From the NCBI RefSeq assembly GCF_030065535.1, contig NZ_JASJND010000001.1, forward strand, positions 558,001-622,000: a stretch of 64,000 nucleotides of DNA, written 5' to 3'. Below, in pieces: positions 52,276-60,671 of this stretch. The notes under the pieces were generated by a model. It had not been told where the DNA came from. It saw only the letters and a program-made list of their open reading frames with translations, and searched no databases. Position 1 is the first letter of the stretch. Each line of letters starts with the position of its first letter. This DNA is from Microbacterium dauci. Its GTDB lineage: Bacteria > Actinomycetota > Actinomycetes > Actinomycetales > Microbacteriaceae. The translations under genes and the position numbers were made by a program.

Positions 52276-53385
52276 TCAGATTCCGGGATACTTCACGTCC
52301 CACCACGGCTCATTCCATGGGCTTCCGGCTTCCTTCCATCCACCGGCGGGCACCTTGTCCTCGCGGACCTCCTCGCCGAGATCGATTGCGAGTCGGTCCA
52401 TCACCCATCCGAGTTCGAGCCTCGAAAGTTGTACCGTCGGAAACACCTCGTACCCGTGCGTCGCGCCGATGAGTGCGCCGACTACAGCGGCGACGCCGTC
52501 CGGGTCGGGCGCTCTCAGCGCCGCCTTGAGCGCATCCTCGGCCAGCTCGCGAGACGGGTAGCGGGCACTTAGGAAGAGCGCGCCGCGCAATACGGAGGCG
52601 GCAGAGTCATCTGGCGCGATCGAATGAAGGGATTCCGCGGCGGAGAGATCGCTTCGCGCCAATTCAAGGACCTCAGCGATCACTGCGGCATGGCTCGGCT
52701 CGGCGTCACTGATTCTGGTTGCAGCTTGCAACACGTCGTTCAGGTCACCATCTGTGCGTAGCGCGTGGACCGCGACGAAGGTCAGCAGCTCCGCACTGGC
52801 GAGGACATCAGGATGATCATGAGTCGCAGCGGCGATGGTTCTCGCGGCGCGAGCTGTCTGGGCTGGACTCGCCCGCTGAAACCTCTCGGCTCCTGCGTAG
52901 ACGGCGACGACTGTTGAACGAATCATTGGCCTACAACTATTCGAACGGCTTGCCGACCCCCGACGGAGTGCTCGTTCCGTCGATGTTGCGTTGCCGCGAG
53001 GGTTCCGCAACGCTGGCACGTCGGAGAGCCACCCGAACGCGGGAACTTCCCCGTGACGTGAGTCGCCGTCTCGAGCCATAAGCCAACGCTCGAGACTGGT
53101 GCGGATCATCGAATCCATGAAGTCCCACTCGCCGTGCGGTGTCTGCGGCGGGTAGAGGCCATAGCGAGTCGTTCGCCGTAGAAGAGCGTCCGCGGTCCAG
53201 GCTGCGAGCTGAGTCGTCACCCCAGACACGAGTACAGCCGGGCTGTCGTGTTTGGCGGGTTGCCCAAGCGCGTCACCCAACGTCAACCCGAGAAAGAGCC
53301 CTCGAGTCCTGCTTTGCCAGGTCGCCGGTCCACGGTCAGCAATCTGGCTTACAAACTGCTTGAGCCGCGCGACATCCTTCTGCAT
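52276..53385 (-). CDS. divergent ADP-ribosylglycohydrolase-fold protein
   Basis: A 369-residue helical protein. The fold's first helix pattern RGLFLGLTLGDALGQPA is clear, as is the C-terminal DPDGVAAVVGALIGA. The usual first metal-binding motif (DDT before Q) is replaced by SGVTTQLAAW, and the last Asp-x-Asp-Thr reads DPDG, so metal binding and catalysis may be weakened or altered. The frame opens at TTG 53400; the ATG at 53385 is preferred. GC content is low for the genome. It ends against the Z1 gene, so it may be an accessory gene of the island or an independent insertion. Confidence 0.7.
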   Translation of the reverse strand: MQKDVARLKQFVSQIADRGPATWQSRTRGLFLGLTLGDALGQPAKHDSPAVLVSGVTTQLAAWTADALLRRTTRYGLYPPQTPHGEWDFMDSMIRTSLERWLMARDGDSRHGEVPAFGWLSDVPALRNPRGNATSTERALRRGSASRSNSCRPMIRSTVVAVYAGAERFQRASPAQTARAARTIAAATHDHPDVLASAELLTFVAVHALRTDGDLNDVLQAATRISDAEPSHAAVIAEVLELARSDLSAAESLHSIAPDDSAASVLRGALFLSARYPSRELAEDALKAALRAPDPDGVAAVVGALIGATHGYEVFPTVQLSRLELGWVMDRLAIDLGEEVREDKVPAGGWKEAGSPWNEPWWDVKYPGI

Positions 53386-53548
53386 GTAGTAACCATGCAA
53401 CAGAAGGGGCGAAGGTGTTACCTACTCGGGAACAATCCGCCGCTGCGCGTAGCAACGCGGCATCCGAGGAGACGGATCGCGGCGCTGTCGTTCGCACTCA
53501 CTACGCTGACCATGACCTGAAGCGCCCTGGGTCTGATGGAGACTCGCG

Positions 53549-53693
53549 CTATTTGATTCCGACCAGCAGATTACGGTCGTTGGGGACAGCATAGAACGCG
53601 TTCTCGAACTCGGTGGGCGGGACGTCACCGAGGTAGCCGTGGAGGCGCTGCGTGTTGTGCCAGTGCACCCAGCCGAGCGTCGCGAGCTCGTCT
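53549..53693 (-). pseudogene. IS3-family transposase, C-terminal fragment
   Basis: The last about 47 codons of an IS3-type orfB: DELATLGWVHWHNTQRLHGY, then PPTEFENAFY and the stop. The fragment is joined in frame-disrupting fashion to IS30-type sequence at about 53693, so the upstream catalytic parts are missing. Not functional. Confidence 0.8.
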
Positions 53694-54716
53694 TGACCGG
53701 TGGGATCTCGCCATAGCCTTCCAGTCGCGGCAGGCGCACGAGCAGGGTCGAGCGGCTCTTGCGCTCGACGATCGTGCCGATCGCCGACCGGCCGGTGCCG
53801 ATGATTAGGTCTCCCTCTCAATGCCCAGGGACGACGCGGTCCGCAGCCTCTGCGGGGCATTCGGAGAACACGACCTCCGCCGTGACATGCCCTCGCGGGC
53901 GGTTCTGCGCTCGAGCCCGTGGCTGCCGGAGTGCGCGACCAGTTCGCAGGCAGGTGACGAGTTCGCGTTTGAGCGCGCCACGGCCCTGAAGAACAGCGAC
54001 TGGTAGATCGCCTCGTGGCTGATGCGCATGGACTCACCATCCGGGAAGTCGACCTTCAGCCGGTGCGAGATCTGCTCGGGGCTCCACGAGATCGCCCACC
54101 GCCGGTCCTGCCGATGCGGCTTGTGCCGCCCCTTCCATGCCAGCGGCTCAGGCCCGACCACGACGCTGCGATCCGGTCGGCGGACGTTGCCGGCGAGGCG
54201 GTCCTGGACGTACTCGCGCAGCCTGTCGTTGGTCACCAATCTCGCCGCCTTCGGGCGTTTCGCCGCCTGCTGGGCCTTCCAGTGGGCAACCAGCGCCCGA
54301 TACTCTTGCTTCCCGCTGCGCGTGGCCGTATTGCGGCGTAGCTCGCGGGAGATCGTTCCCGGGTCGCGGCCGTTCCGGCGCGCGATCTCACGCCCCCGAC
54401 ATCCTTGGCGCGTAGCAGCGTGATCTCCTCACGCTCTTCGAAGAAAAGGTAGCGACCGCTGGGCTCGGCTAATGAGATCGGTGGCATGCCGCCAGCGTGG
54501 CGAGACCAACGGGTCCCGACCGGCACGGACACACCCACCTTCAACGCCGCGTCGGCCGAGGTGATGCCCGTCGCGATCAGACGCCAGAACTGCCGCTGCA
54601 CCGCCCGCGAGGGCTCAGGTCGTCCAGGCGAACGCATCCGCGGCCGCAACGCTCGATCCGCACGCCACTGCCGACGCGCACCCTCAGGAACCTCGCTCGT
54701 CTTCGCGAGCTAATCC
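53694..54716 (-). pseudogene. IS30-family transposase, decayed and truncated
   Basis: Reading on the minus strand from about 54716, the N-terminal helix-turn-helix region (GRPEPSRAVQRQFWRLIATG, FEEREEITLLRAKD) is followed by a frameshift in a G-run near 54395. The frame then resumes with REIARRNGRDPGTISREL and WSPEQISHRLKVDFPDG. A second lesion lies near 53998. An in-frame TGA replaces the Trp of the GHWEGDLI motif near 53822. The C-terminal catalytic residues are missing because the sequence joins an IS3 fragment at about 53693. Confidence 0.85.
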
Positions 54717-54822
54717 TTTGTCGCCACTGCTGAACACCTCCACGATCAAGGTGTTGCGACGGCCAGTTGAATCCGCCCAATACGCCTCATGATTCTTCGG
54801 GGATCGGCTACGTCAAGCAGGG

Positions 54823-55065
54823 CTCCTCGGATCGATGGACAGAGTTGCGTCGTCAGTCGACAACGGGCTCATCGAGAGCTTTCGGTCAACCATGCAACGC
54901 GAGCTCCTCGACCGCACCATCTGGGACTCCCGGGCCCAACTCATGTCGCCCGTGTTCGAGTGGATCGACGGTTTCTACAACCCCCGCCGCAGGCACACCT
55001 CCCCCGGCGATCTCAGCCCCGCGGAGTTCGAAGCCCTTCACACCGCCGCCGAAATCGCGGCATGA
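54823..55065 (+). pseudogene. IS3-family transposase, C-terminal fragment
   Basis: About 80 codons: SSVDNGLIESFRSTMQREL, DSRAQLMSPVFEWIDGFYNP, RRRHTSPGDLSPAEFEALH. The final catalytic Glu (IES) is present but the DD part is gone. It is a different IS3 member from the fragment at 53549. Sequence at 54730-54790 and 55070-55110 resembles insertion-sequence ends, but I could not pair terminal inverted repeats. Confidence 0.8.
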
Positions 55066-55204
55066 TCAACACACAAGAACCGTCCGGGAGAGCGGGTCAG
55101 GCTCCCATCTCTGACTTTGCGCTGTGAGCTTGATCCGGTTTCCTCGCGCGTTCCTCCGATGCTGACCGATTGTCTGCACCTACCCGTCCGTCGAAAGGAC
55201 CCGG

Positions 55205-55720
55205 ATGATGAACGACATAACACTTCGGACTATTCGCGTTCTCGTGGAGAACTCGCTGACCGTGGCGACTGCCGAATCGCTGACGGGTGGGCTTCTCGCT
55301 GGTGAACTCGTTTCGGTGCCCGGGGCGTCGGCCGCGTTCCTCGGTGGTGTCGTCTCCTATCACACAACACTCAAGCGTGACCTGCTGGGCGTGAGTGGCG
55401 AGCGCCTGGCGGAGACCGGCCCCGTTGATGCGATCGTCGCGGAGCAGATGGCAGAGGGCGTTCGGCACACCTGTGCCATCGATGGTCGCCCGGCCGACGT
55501 GGGGCTCGCGACGACAGGCGTCGCCGGCCCCGATCCTGATGCACAGACGGGGCAGACTGCAGGCACCGTCTACGTGGCGGTTGCGACACATAGGGGCGTG
55601 CGGTCAGTCAGGCTGGCGCTCGCCGGCGATCGGGCGGCCATCCGCGAGGCCACCGTCGAGGCCGCGATTCGCGAGGCGCTCGTCGAGGTCGAAGCTCTCG
55701 TGACTCGCGCGACGCGATAG
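55205..55720 (+). CDS. CinA-family nicotinamide-nucleotide amidase domain protein
   Basis: A 171-residue stand-alone CinA C-terminal domain (PncC type), which deamidates nicotinamide mononucleotide to nicotinate mononucleotide in pyridine-nucleotide salvage. The family signature TVATAESLTGGLLAGEL carries the active-site Ser/Thr region; VSYHTTLKRDLLGV and ATTGVAGPDPDAQTGQTAGTVYVA follow. An alternative ATG lies one codon in. The ribosome site GAAAGGACCCGG is acceptable. It is not linked to recA here. Confidence 0.92.
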   Translation: MMNDITLRTIRVLVENSLTVATAESLTGGLLAGELVSVPGASAAFLGGVVSYHTTLKRDLLGVSGERLAETGPVDAIVAEQMAEGVRHTCAIDGRPADVGLATTGVAGPDPDAQTGQTAGTVYVAVATHRGVRSVRLALAGDRAAIREATVEAAIREALVEVEALVTRATR

Positions 55721-55943
55721 GAAGTTAGCGCGGCAAGGTTGAGGCGGCGACTTGACGACCGACACGCTGTCGCCGGAGGGGTGACCGGATCCGGTCGAAC
55801 GTCGCGATCTCGAGCGAGAAGTCGGCATCTTTCCTGCTCTGCTCGCCTTGGGCTGATCACTCACTTTCGACGAGCGTCGGGGACGTGGAGGAGTCGAGTA
55901 CGTTCGTCAGTCTGATCGGGGCCGACGCGGGCGCCCGCGTGGA

Positions 55944-56240
55944 TCAACCAGCAGTATCAAGCGTCTGCGAAACGGGAGCCTCGACGACGAGTTGCTCGCC
56001 GTTCGGGCCCTCCAGGCGCTCGAACTCGAAGATCCAGAAGGTGTTGATCTGTGTCTCGCTCGTGCAGACGTACACGGCGAACAAGCTGAACTGATGCGGC
56101 TGGCTCAGCGGGATCTTCGAAACGAGCCCGGTGAGCTTCTCGCCGGACAGCTCTGGCGGAAGATCAGCCGTCAGGAGCCCATCGCGGGGGCCGCCAAGAT
56201 ACTTGCAGCGGAGGGTCGGGTCGTGTGTCGGTGCGCTCAT
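55944..56240 (-). CDS. hypothetical protein, 98 residues
   Basis: Unrecognised. The protein has a balanced, globular composition (KYLGGPRDGLLTADLPPEL, FSLFAVYVCTSETQINTFWIFEFERLEG) with no signal peptide or membrane helix. The alternating hydrophobic beta-like stretches make a real gene more likely than a shadow frame. The ribosome site is weak. The 223 nt before it (55721-55943) and the 206 nt after its start (56241-56446) show no gene I can support. Confidence 0.5.
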   Translation of the reverse strand: MSAPTHDPTLRCKYLGGPRDGLLTADLPPELSGEKLTGLVSKIPLSQPHQFSLFAVYVCTSETQINTFWIFEFERLEGPNGEQLVVEAPVSQTLDTAG

Positions 56241-56446
56241 GGTGGGCCGCCTCTCGTGTCGTCACGGCAATGATCGAGGGAGGCTCCGACATCGGGCGAA
56301 GGTGGTATTGAGTCGTGCATCGCAATGTCTGCCGTCTCACGTACATTTGCTTCGCGGCGCTTTCGTGCCGGTGGACATCTGGGGGAGTGCATGCACAGTC
56401 GCATGGGATCGATCGCTAGCGGGCGCGCAGTCTTTGGAGCTGCGCT

Positions 56447-57079
56447 GTGAGGGCTCAACTTCGGATCATCGGGGTCGCGATCGCGGCGATTGCTGTGGTC
56501 GGATTGGCCGGCCTCGTTCTGCTGCTGGCCACCGGAGTGGTTGGCCCATTTGCGCGGGTCGGGCTCGGCGTGCAGACCGAGTCGCGAAGCAGCCAGGTGA
56601 TCGAGGCAGTCTCCAAGGAAGAAGAAGTGGTCCTTCTGAGCCTCGGCATCCAAGGCATCGAGGAGAAGAGCTCCACGAGCAGCTTCTTCGGGGTCGAGGT
56701 ACCGGGTAGCGATCGCACCGCCTTCCTTCGCTACGAGTTTCGGGCGAAGCTGGGCATCGACCGGCAATCGGTCGAGATTGAGCCGATCGGCGAGGACGGC
56801 TTCCGCGTCACAATCCCGGAGTTCACGTTCATTGGCCATGAGTTCGTCAGCGAGGACGGCCAGCCCTTCAAGATGGCAGTCGAGAGCGGCGGCGTGCTCA
56901 GCTTTGTCACCCCTGAGATCGACGAGGCCGAAATGATCAACGAGATCCTGAGTGAGGGTGCGCGTGCCGAGTACATCGATCTCAACCGCGAAGACCTCCA
57001 AACGCAAGCACAGGTCTTCTACTCGGGCATCATCCACGGCGTGGAGCCGGCGGCCGATCTCGAGTTCGTTTTCGAGTGA
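56447..57079 (+). CDS. membrane-anchored DUF4230-like protein
   Basis: A 210-residue protein with one N-terminal membrane helix (IIGVAIAAIAVVGLAGLVLLLA) and a soluble beta-rich domain. It contains the DUF4230-like pattern LRYEFRAKLGIDRQSVEIEPIGEDGFRVTIPEF (key words YEFRAKLGID and FRVTIPEF). The GTG follows TTGGAGCTGCGCT. The next gene starts inside its stop (GTGA), so the two form a coupled pair. Function unknown. Confidence 0.72.
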   Translation: MRAQLRIIGVAIAAIAVVGLAGLVLLLATGVVGPFARVGLGVQTESRSSQVIEAVSKEEEVVLLSLGIQGIEEKSSTSSFFGVEVPGSDRTAFLRYEFRAKLGIDRQSVEIEPIGEDGFRVTIPEFTFIGHEFVSEDGQPFKMAVESGGVLSFVTPEIDEAEMINEILSEGARAEYIDLNREDLQTQAQVFYSGIIHGVEPAADLEFVFE

Positions 57080-58395
57080 TTGAGGACTGGGAGATGACTG
57101 CAATGGCCGACGAGCCGGATCACTTCGAAGTTGTAGACGGCGTCGAGAGCGACATCGAGCTCATCAGCGACGGAGACGGGATTGTTGTCATCGGCTCGCC
57201 GACGGCAGTCGAACTCTTCGTCTCATCCATCGACGCGCCGTCGCGAGAGCTCGACCTTCGAGCGTTGAGCGGGCTCGTGTCGAAGAGCGGCACGGTGCTC
57301 CAGACCGCGTCCGAGATCTCCGCGAATGCCGGTCGCTGGATGAAACTCACCGAGGACTCGGCTCGTGTGGCCCATGGGGCAAACCTCGTCCAGCGCTCCG
57401 GCGGCGCATTCGTGCAGGCGACGACCCGCGGGGCGAAGGGCCAATTCGCGAAGAATCTGGAGTTCGTCGCGAAGCCTGGCGCACTGCTGACCAATCCGGC
57501 AATCCTCGCCGGCGTCGGCGGCATCATGGCGCAGTACGCCATGCAACAGCAGATGGACGAGATCGCGGACTACCTCGCCAAGATCGACGCGAAGGTCGAC
57601 GAGGTGCTCCGTGGACAGAAGGACGCGGTCCTCGCAGACATGATCGGCGTTGAGCTGATGCTCGACGAAGCAATGGTCATTCGTGCCGAAGTGGGACGTG
57701 TGTCAGAAGTGACATGGTCGAAGGTGCAGGGTGCGGGCTCGACGATCGCTCGGACGCAGGCTTACGCGCTTCGTCAACTGGAAGCCCTGGCCGACAAGCT
57801 GGAGAAGGAATCGAAGATCGGCGATCTCGCCGAGCTGTCGAAGCAAGCGCAGTCGACGGTCGTCGAATGGTTGGCGGTGCTCGCACGTTGCTATCAGCTT
57901 CAGGACGCGATGGCGGTGCTTGAGATCGACCGTGTGCTCGACACCTCTCCGGAGGAGCTGGATCGTCACCGACTTGCACTTCACACCGCGCGGCAACGTC
58001 GACTCGATGCCATCACCGAGGTCTCGACGAACCTCGTCGCACGAATGGATTCCGCCGCAGCGCGCGCGAACGCGAAGGTGCTCTTGAACCCGATCGCCTC
58101 GAGGGAGGTCGTGAAGGCCAGCAACGACGTCGGTTCGCGCGTGAGCGAGCTACACCTCACACTTGGGTTCGTCGACGAGCGAGCGCTTCTTGAAGCCCGC
58201 CGCTGGTCGCAAGCAGCCACCGAGGTTCGTGACGACGTTCTGGAGGCTGGCAAGGACGGTTTGGAGACAGCAGGGCGAGTCGGCGCGAACGCGCTCGAAA
58301 CGGCTCGGATATCGACCGGGCGCCTCGCGGGCAAGATCGCGAACCGTCTGCAGCGCGTCGATGAGCCGAAGGGCATCGCTGACGACGAGGGCTGA
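57076..58395 (+). CDS. hypothetical 439-residue helical protein
   Basis: Unrecognised. After an acidic N-terminus there is a moderately hydrophobic stretch (GALLTNPAILAGVGGIMAQYA, residues about 134-154) and then long helical, coiled-coil-prone sequence (QQQMDEIADYLAKIDAKVDEVL). A repetitive helical C-terminus (DDVLEAGKDGLETAGRV) follows. GTG 57076 overlaps the upstream stop by 4 nt; ATG 57094 or 57103 after GGGAG are alternatives. Coupling to the DUF4230-like gene suggests a two-component membrane-associated unit of unknown role. Confidence 0.65.
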   Translation: MIEDWEMTAMADEPDHFEVVDGVESDIELISDGDGIVVIGSPTAVELFVSSIDAPSRELDLRALSGLVSKSGTVLQTASEISANAGRWMKLTEDSARVAHGANLVQRSGGAFVQATTRGAKGQFAKNLEFVAKPGALLTNPAILAGVGGIMAQYAMQQQMDEIADYLAKIDAKVDEVLRGQKDAVLADMIGVELMLDEAMVIRAEVGRVSEVTWSKVQGAGSTIARTQAYALRQLEALADKLEKESKIGDLAELSKQAQSTVVEWLAVLARCYQLQDAMAVLEIDRVLDTSPEELDRHRLALHTARQRRLDAITEVSTNLVARMDSAAARANAKVLLNPIASREVVKASNDVGSRVSELHLTLGFVDERALLEARRWSQAATEVRDDVLEAGKDGLETAGRVGANALETARISTGRLAGKIANRLQRVDEPKGIADDEG

Positions 58396-58426
58396 TCCGG
58401 GTCGTCAGTGATCGCGCCGCGCAAGC

Positions 58427-58665
58427 TCACCGCGTGACGAAGTCCTCCAACCATTGCTCTCCGACGATCGGGATGCCTTCGCCGCGGGCGTTCTTCGTGT
58501 TGCCGGACAGCGAGTCGGCAACGACGAGCGGGCGGGAGGCGCATCGGCCTGCGCCATCGGGGCCGCGAGGGCGGATTCGAGTGCCGCGGCATCCACTTCG
58601 AGCGACGACGCGACCAGCGCGAGGTCGGCTTGATCCTCGTCGGTCAGGAGTCCGTCCGCCCATGC
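58427..58665 (-). pseudogene. C-terminal remnant of an exonuclease/BRCT-domain protein
   Basis: Two frames carry parts of one gene: AWADGLLTDEDQADLALVAS from 58665, then after a deletion and shift VADSLSGNTKNARGEGIPIVGEQW up to the stop at 58427. The second part is the end of a BRCT domain as found after DNA polymerase III epsilon-type exonuclease domains. The nuclease part is absent. The rest of the 331-nt gap 58396-58726 holds nothing else recognisable. Confidence 0.65.
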
Positions 58666-58726
58666 CAACTACGTCAGCGCTGCGAAAAACGCGCGACGAC
58701 GTTGCGCGGAGCGAGAAACTGGATCA

Positions 58727-59200
58727 GTGGAATCACCTGCCGACTTCATCGACCGCACGCTGCGGGCTGAGGCATCCGAGTGGCGGACGTGGACGGACGG
58801 CGACGACTCGGTCGGCGGGCTGCGCGTCTACGGGTCGTCGACCGGCGCGATCCGCGGAACCGTCCGTGACGCGCTTCGCCGACACCGCGGACTGAGCCAC
58901 GACGACGTCGTCATGCTCGCCTCGGAGTTGTGGTCGGTGCCGGTGTTCGAGCGACGGCTCGCAACGGTCGTGCTGCTGCAGGGGCAAGTCGGCACGCTTA
59001 CGGGCAACGACCTCACCCGCATCGAAGGATTCCTCCGCGACGCGCGAGTGCCGGAGCTCATCGAACCGCTCACGCGCGACGTCATCGCGCCGCTGCTCGC
59101 GAGGCTGACAGGTGTGGATGCCGAGCGGGCGCAGCGCGTTGTCGCGCGCTGGACCGAGTCGGACTCACCGTCGTTGCGGGCGACCGCTGCGCTGCTGTGA
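58727..59200 (+). CDS. DNA alkylation repair (AlkD-like) protein, C-terminally truncated
   Basis: 157 residues of HEAT-repeat sequence with the AlkD-like helix LSHDDVVMLASELWSVPVFERRLATVVLLQ. AlkD proteins are monofunctional glycosylases removing bulky alkylated purines. Relatives run to about 220-230 residues. Here the frame stops right after SDSPSLRATAALL, where the next helix should begin, and the sequence passes into a fragment of a VOC gene. It is probably inactive. The GTG start has no clear ribosome site. Confidence 0.6.
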   Translation: MESPADFIDRTLRAEASEWRTWTDGDDSVGGLRVYGSSTGAIRGTVRDALRRHRGLSHDDVVMLASELWSVPVFERRLATVVLLQGQVGTLTGNDLTRIEGFLRDARVPELIEPLTRDVIAPLLARLTGVDAERAQRVVARWTESDSPSLRATAALL

Positions 59201-59225
59201 CGCCGTCGGCGCGGCATCCGGTTGA

Positions 59226-59289
59226 TCAGTCGAAGACGACGCAGACGGTGTTGTCGTCGGGGTCGCGCAAGACGATGTCGTCGGCGCCG
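59226..59289 (-). pseudogene. 3' fragment of a VOC-family gene
   Basis: About 20 codons reading GADDIVLRDPDDNTVCVVFD and a stop. The DNA, with its 3' flank (about 59203-59289), resembles 61620-61707 at the end of the intact VOC gene. It is a partial, diverged duplicate left at the edge of the rearranged region. Confidence 0.7.
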
Positions 59290-59424
59290 TTCCCCTATCC
59301 CCAGGCTGGAGGGACCGGGAGGCCCCCCCAACTCGACCGTTGGTGAGCGCAACGATCACCAATACGATCGGTGACACTGCGCGGAGTGAAGACGCTCCGC
59401 CTTGACGCACAGGGGAGTGCCGAT

Positions 59425-59802
59425 ATGCCCGAAACCGCCGCGATCCTCGCGTGGACGCTACAGCAGGAGATTCAGACACCAGCGGACGTGAATGACCTGC
59501 TGGTCGAAGGTGAGCAAGCCGTTGCCTCGTTCAAGACCTTCCGCGACTCGGCCACGTTCACGACGAAGCGGCTGATCGTCCGCGATGCGCAGGGCCTCAC
59601 CGGCAAGAAGGTCGAGATCTACTCCCTGCCGTACAGCTCGATCGACATGTGGTCGACCGAGAACGCGGGCGGGCTACTCGATCGTGACGCCGAGGTCGAG
59701 CTCTGGACGAAGGCGGGGCACATCAAGGTCAAGCTCACGAAGGGCGCCGACATCCGACGCATCGACAGCCTGATCGCCTGGGCGGTGCTCCACAAGCACT
59801 GA
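59425..59802 (+). CDS. bacterial PH-domain protein
   Basis: A 125-residue soluble protein. The pattern VNDLLVEGEQAVASFKTFRD, FTTKRLIV, KVEIYSLPYSSIDMWSTE and the final amphipathic helix IRRIDSLIAWAVL fits the bacterial pleckstrin-homology-like (bPH/YvbH-type) fold. No ligand is known. The frame opens earlier, but ATG 59425 with AGGGGA upstream begins the domain. Confidence 0.82.
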   Translation: MPETAAILAWTLQQEIQTPADVNDLLVEGEQAVASFKTFRDSATFTTKRLIVRDAQGLTGKKVEIYSLPYSSIDMWSTENAGGLLDRDAEVELWTKAGHIKVKLTKGADIRRIDSLIAWAVLHKH

Positions 59803-59864
59803 GCGCCAGCGGAGATCCGGCGGGCCTCGGTGCACTGACCCGCCGGATCTCTGAGGCATCCACG

Positions 59865-60551
59865 TCAGCGCGCCGCGAGCACCTCGACGAGCCGCGACGC
59901 GGTGGCGACGCTCGACGGCGGGTTCTGGCCGCTCACGAGAGTGCCGTCGGTCACGACCGTGACCGACCACGGCTCACCCGACTCGACGACGGCGCCGAGC
60001 TCGCGCAGACGCGACTCGACCAGGTAGGGCGAACCGCCGGCCAATCCGCCCTGCTGCTCCTCCTCATCGGTGAACACCGCGAGCCGGCGCCCGGCGAACG
60101 CGAACGAACCGTTCTCGCGCACTGCGCTCAGCAGGCCCGCCGGACCGTGGCACAGCACACCAACGACCGAGCCGCGATCGGCGGCATCCACCAGCAACCG
60201 ACCCAGATCGGCATCCGTCGCGAGATCGACCATCGGCCCGTGCCCGCCCGGCAACGCGATCGCGTCGTACTCGCCGTTTGCGACATCTCCCAGCGTGCGT
60301 GGACTCGTCAGCACGTCACCCATCGACGCGAGATACGACCGCAGTTCATCGGCCGATGCATCACTCAAGCTCCCCGGATCCACCGTCGGACCCACACCTC
60401 CCGGCGTCGCCACATCAACCTCGTGCCCCGCCGCGACGAGCCCGCGATGCAGCTCGACGAGCTCCTCAGCCCAGAACCCGGTCGGGTGCGGGGTGCCGTC
60501 TGTCAACGTGATGCTGTCGGCCCCAGTGACCACCATGAGAATGCGTGCCAT
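59865..60551 (-). CDS. DJ-1/PfpI-family protein (Hsp31-like class I glutamine amidotransferase fold)
   Basis: A 228-residue protein with N-terminal ARILMVVTGAD, the acidic residue in WAEEL, and the nucleophile elbow GVLCHGPAGLL holding the Cys followed by His. This is the Hsp31/YajL-like layout; members act as glyoxalases/deglycases or chaperones against carbonyl stress. ATG 60551 has GGAG 5 nt upstream; the frame opens earlier. It is divergent from a LysR regulator that probably controls it. Confidence 0.9.
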   Translation of the reverse strand: MARILMVVTGADSITLTDGTPHPTGFWAEELVELHRGLVAAGHEVDVATPGGVGPTVDPGSLSDASADELRSYLASMGDVLTSPRTLGDVANGEYDAIALPGGHGPMVDLATDADLGRLLVDAADRGSVVGVLCHGPAGLLSAVRENGSFAFAGRRLAVFTDEEEQQGGLAGGSPYLVESRLRELGAVVESGEPWSVTVVTDGTLVSGQNPPSSVATASRLVEVLAAR

Positions 60552-60671
60552 GTCTGCTCCAAGTCTTCCCGGCCGCTCCCTGCGAACAGCCATCGGACTG
60601 AACCCGGCAGCCATCGACCGCATTTCCTGCCACACTGGCTTGCCATAGATTTCTTGATGACTGGATGCCGC

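Noticed and set aside
52719..53081. Plus-strand frame inside the ADP-ribosylglycohydrolase-like gene
   Set aside because: Arg/Ser-rich translation with no pattern; the minus-strand frame has clear fold motifs at both ends.
54380..54410. Programmed ribosomal frameshift in the IS30-type transposase
   Set aside because: IS30 transposases are normally one frame, and this copy also has a second lesion, an internal stop and a missing C-terminus, so the shift is decay.
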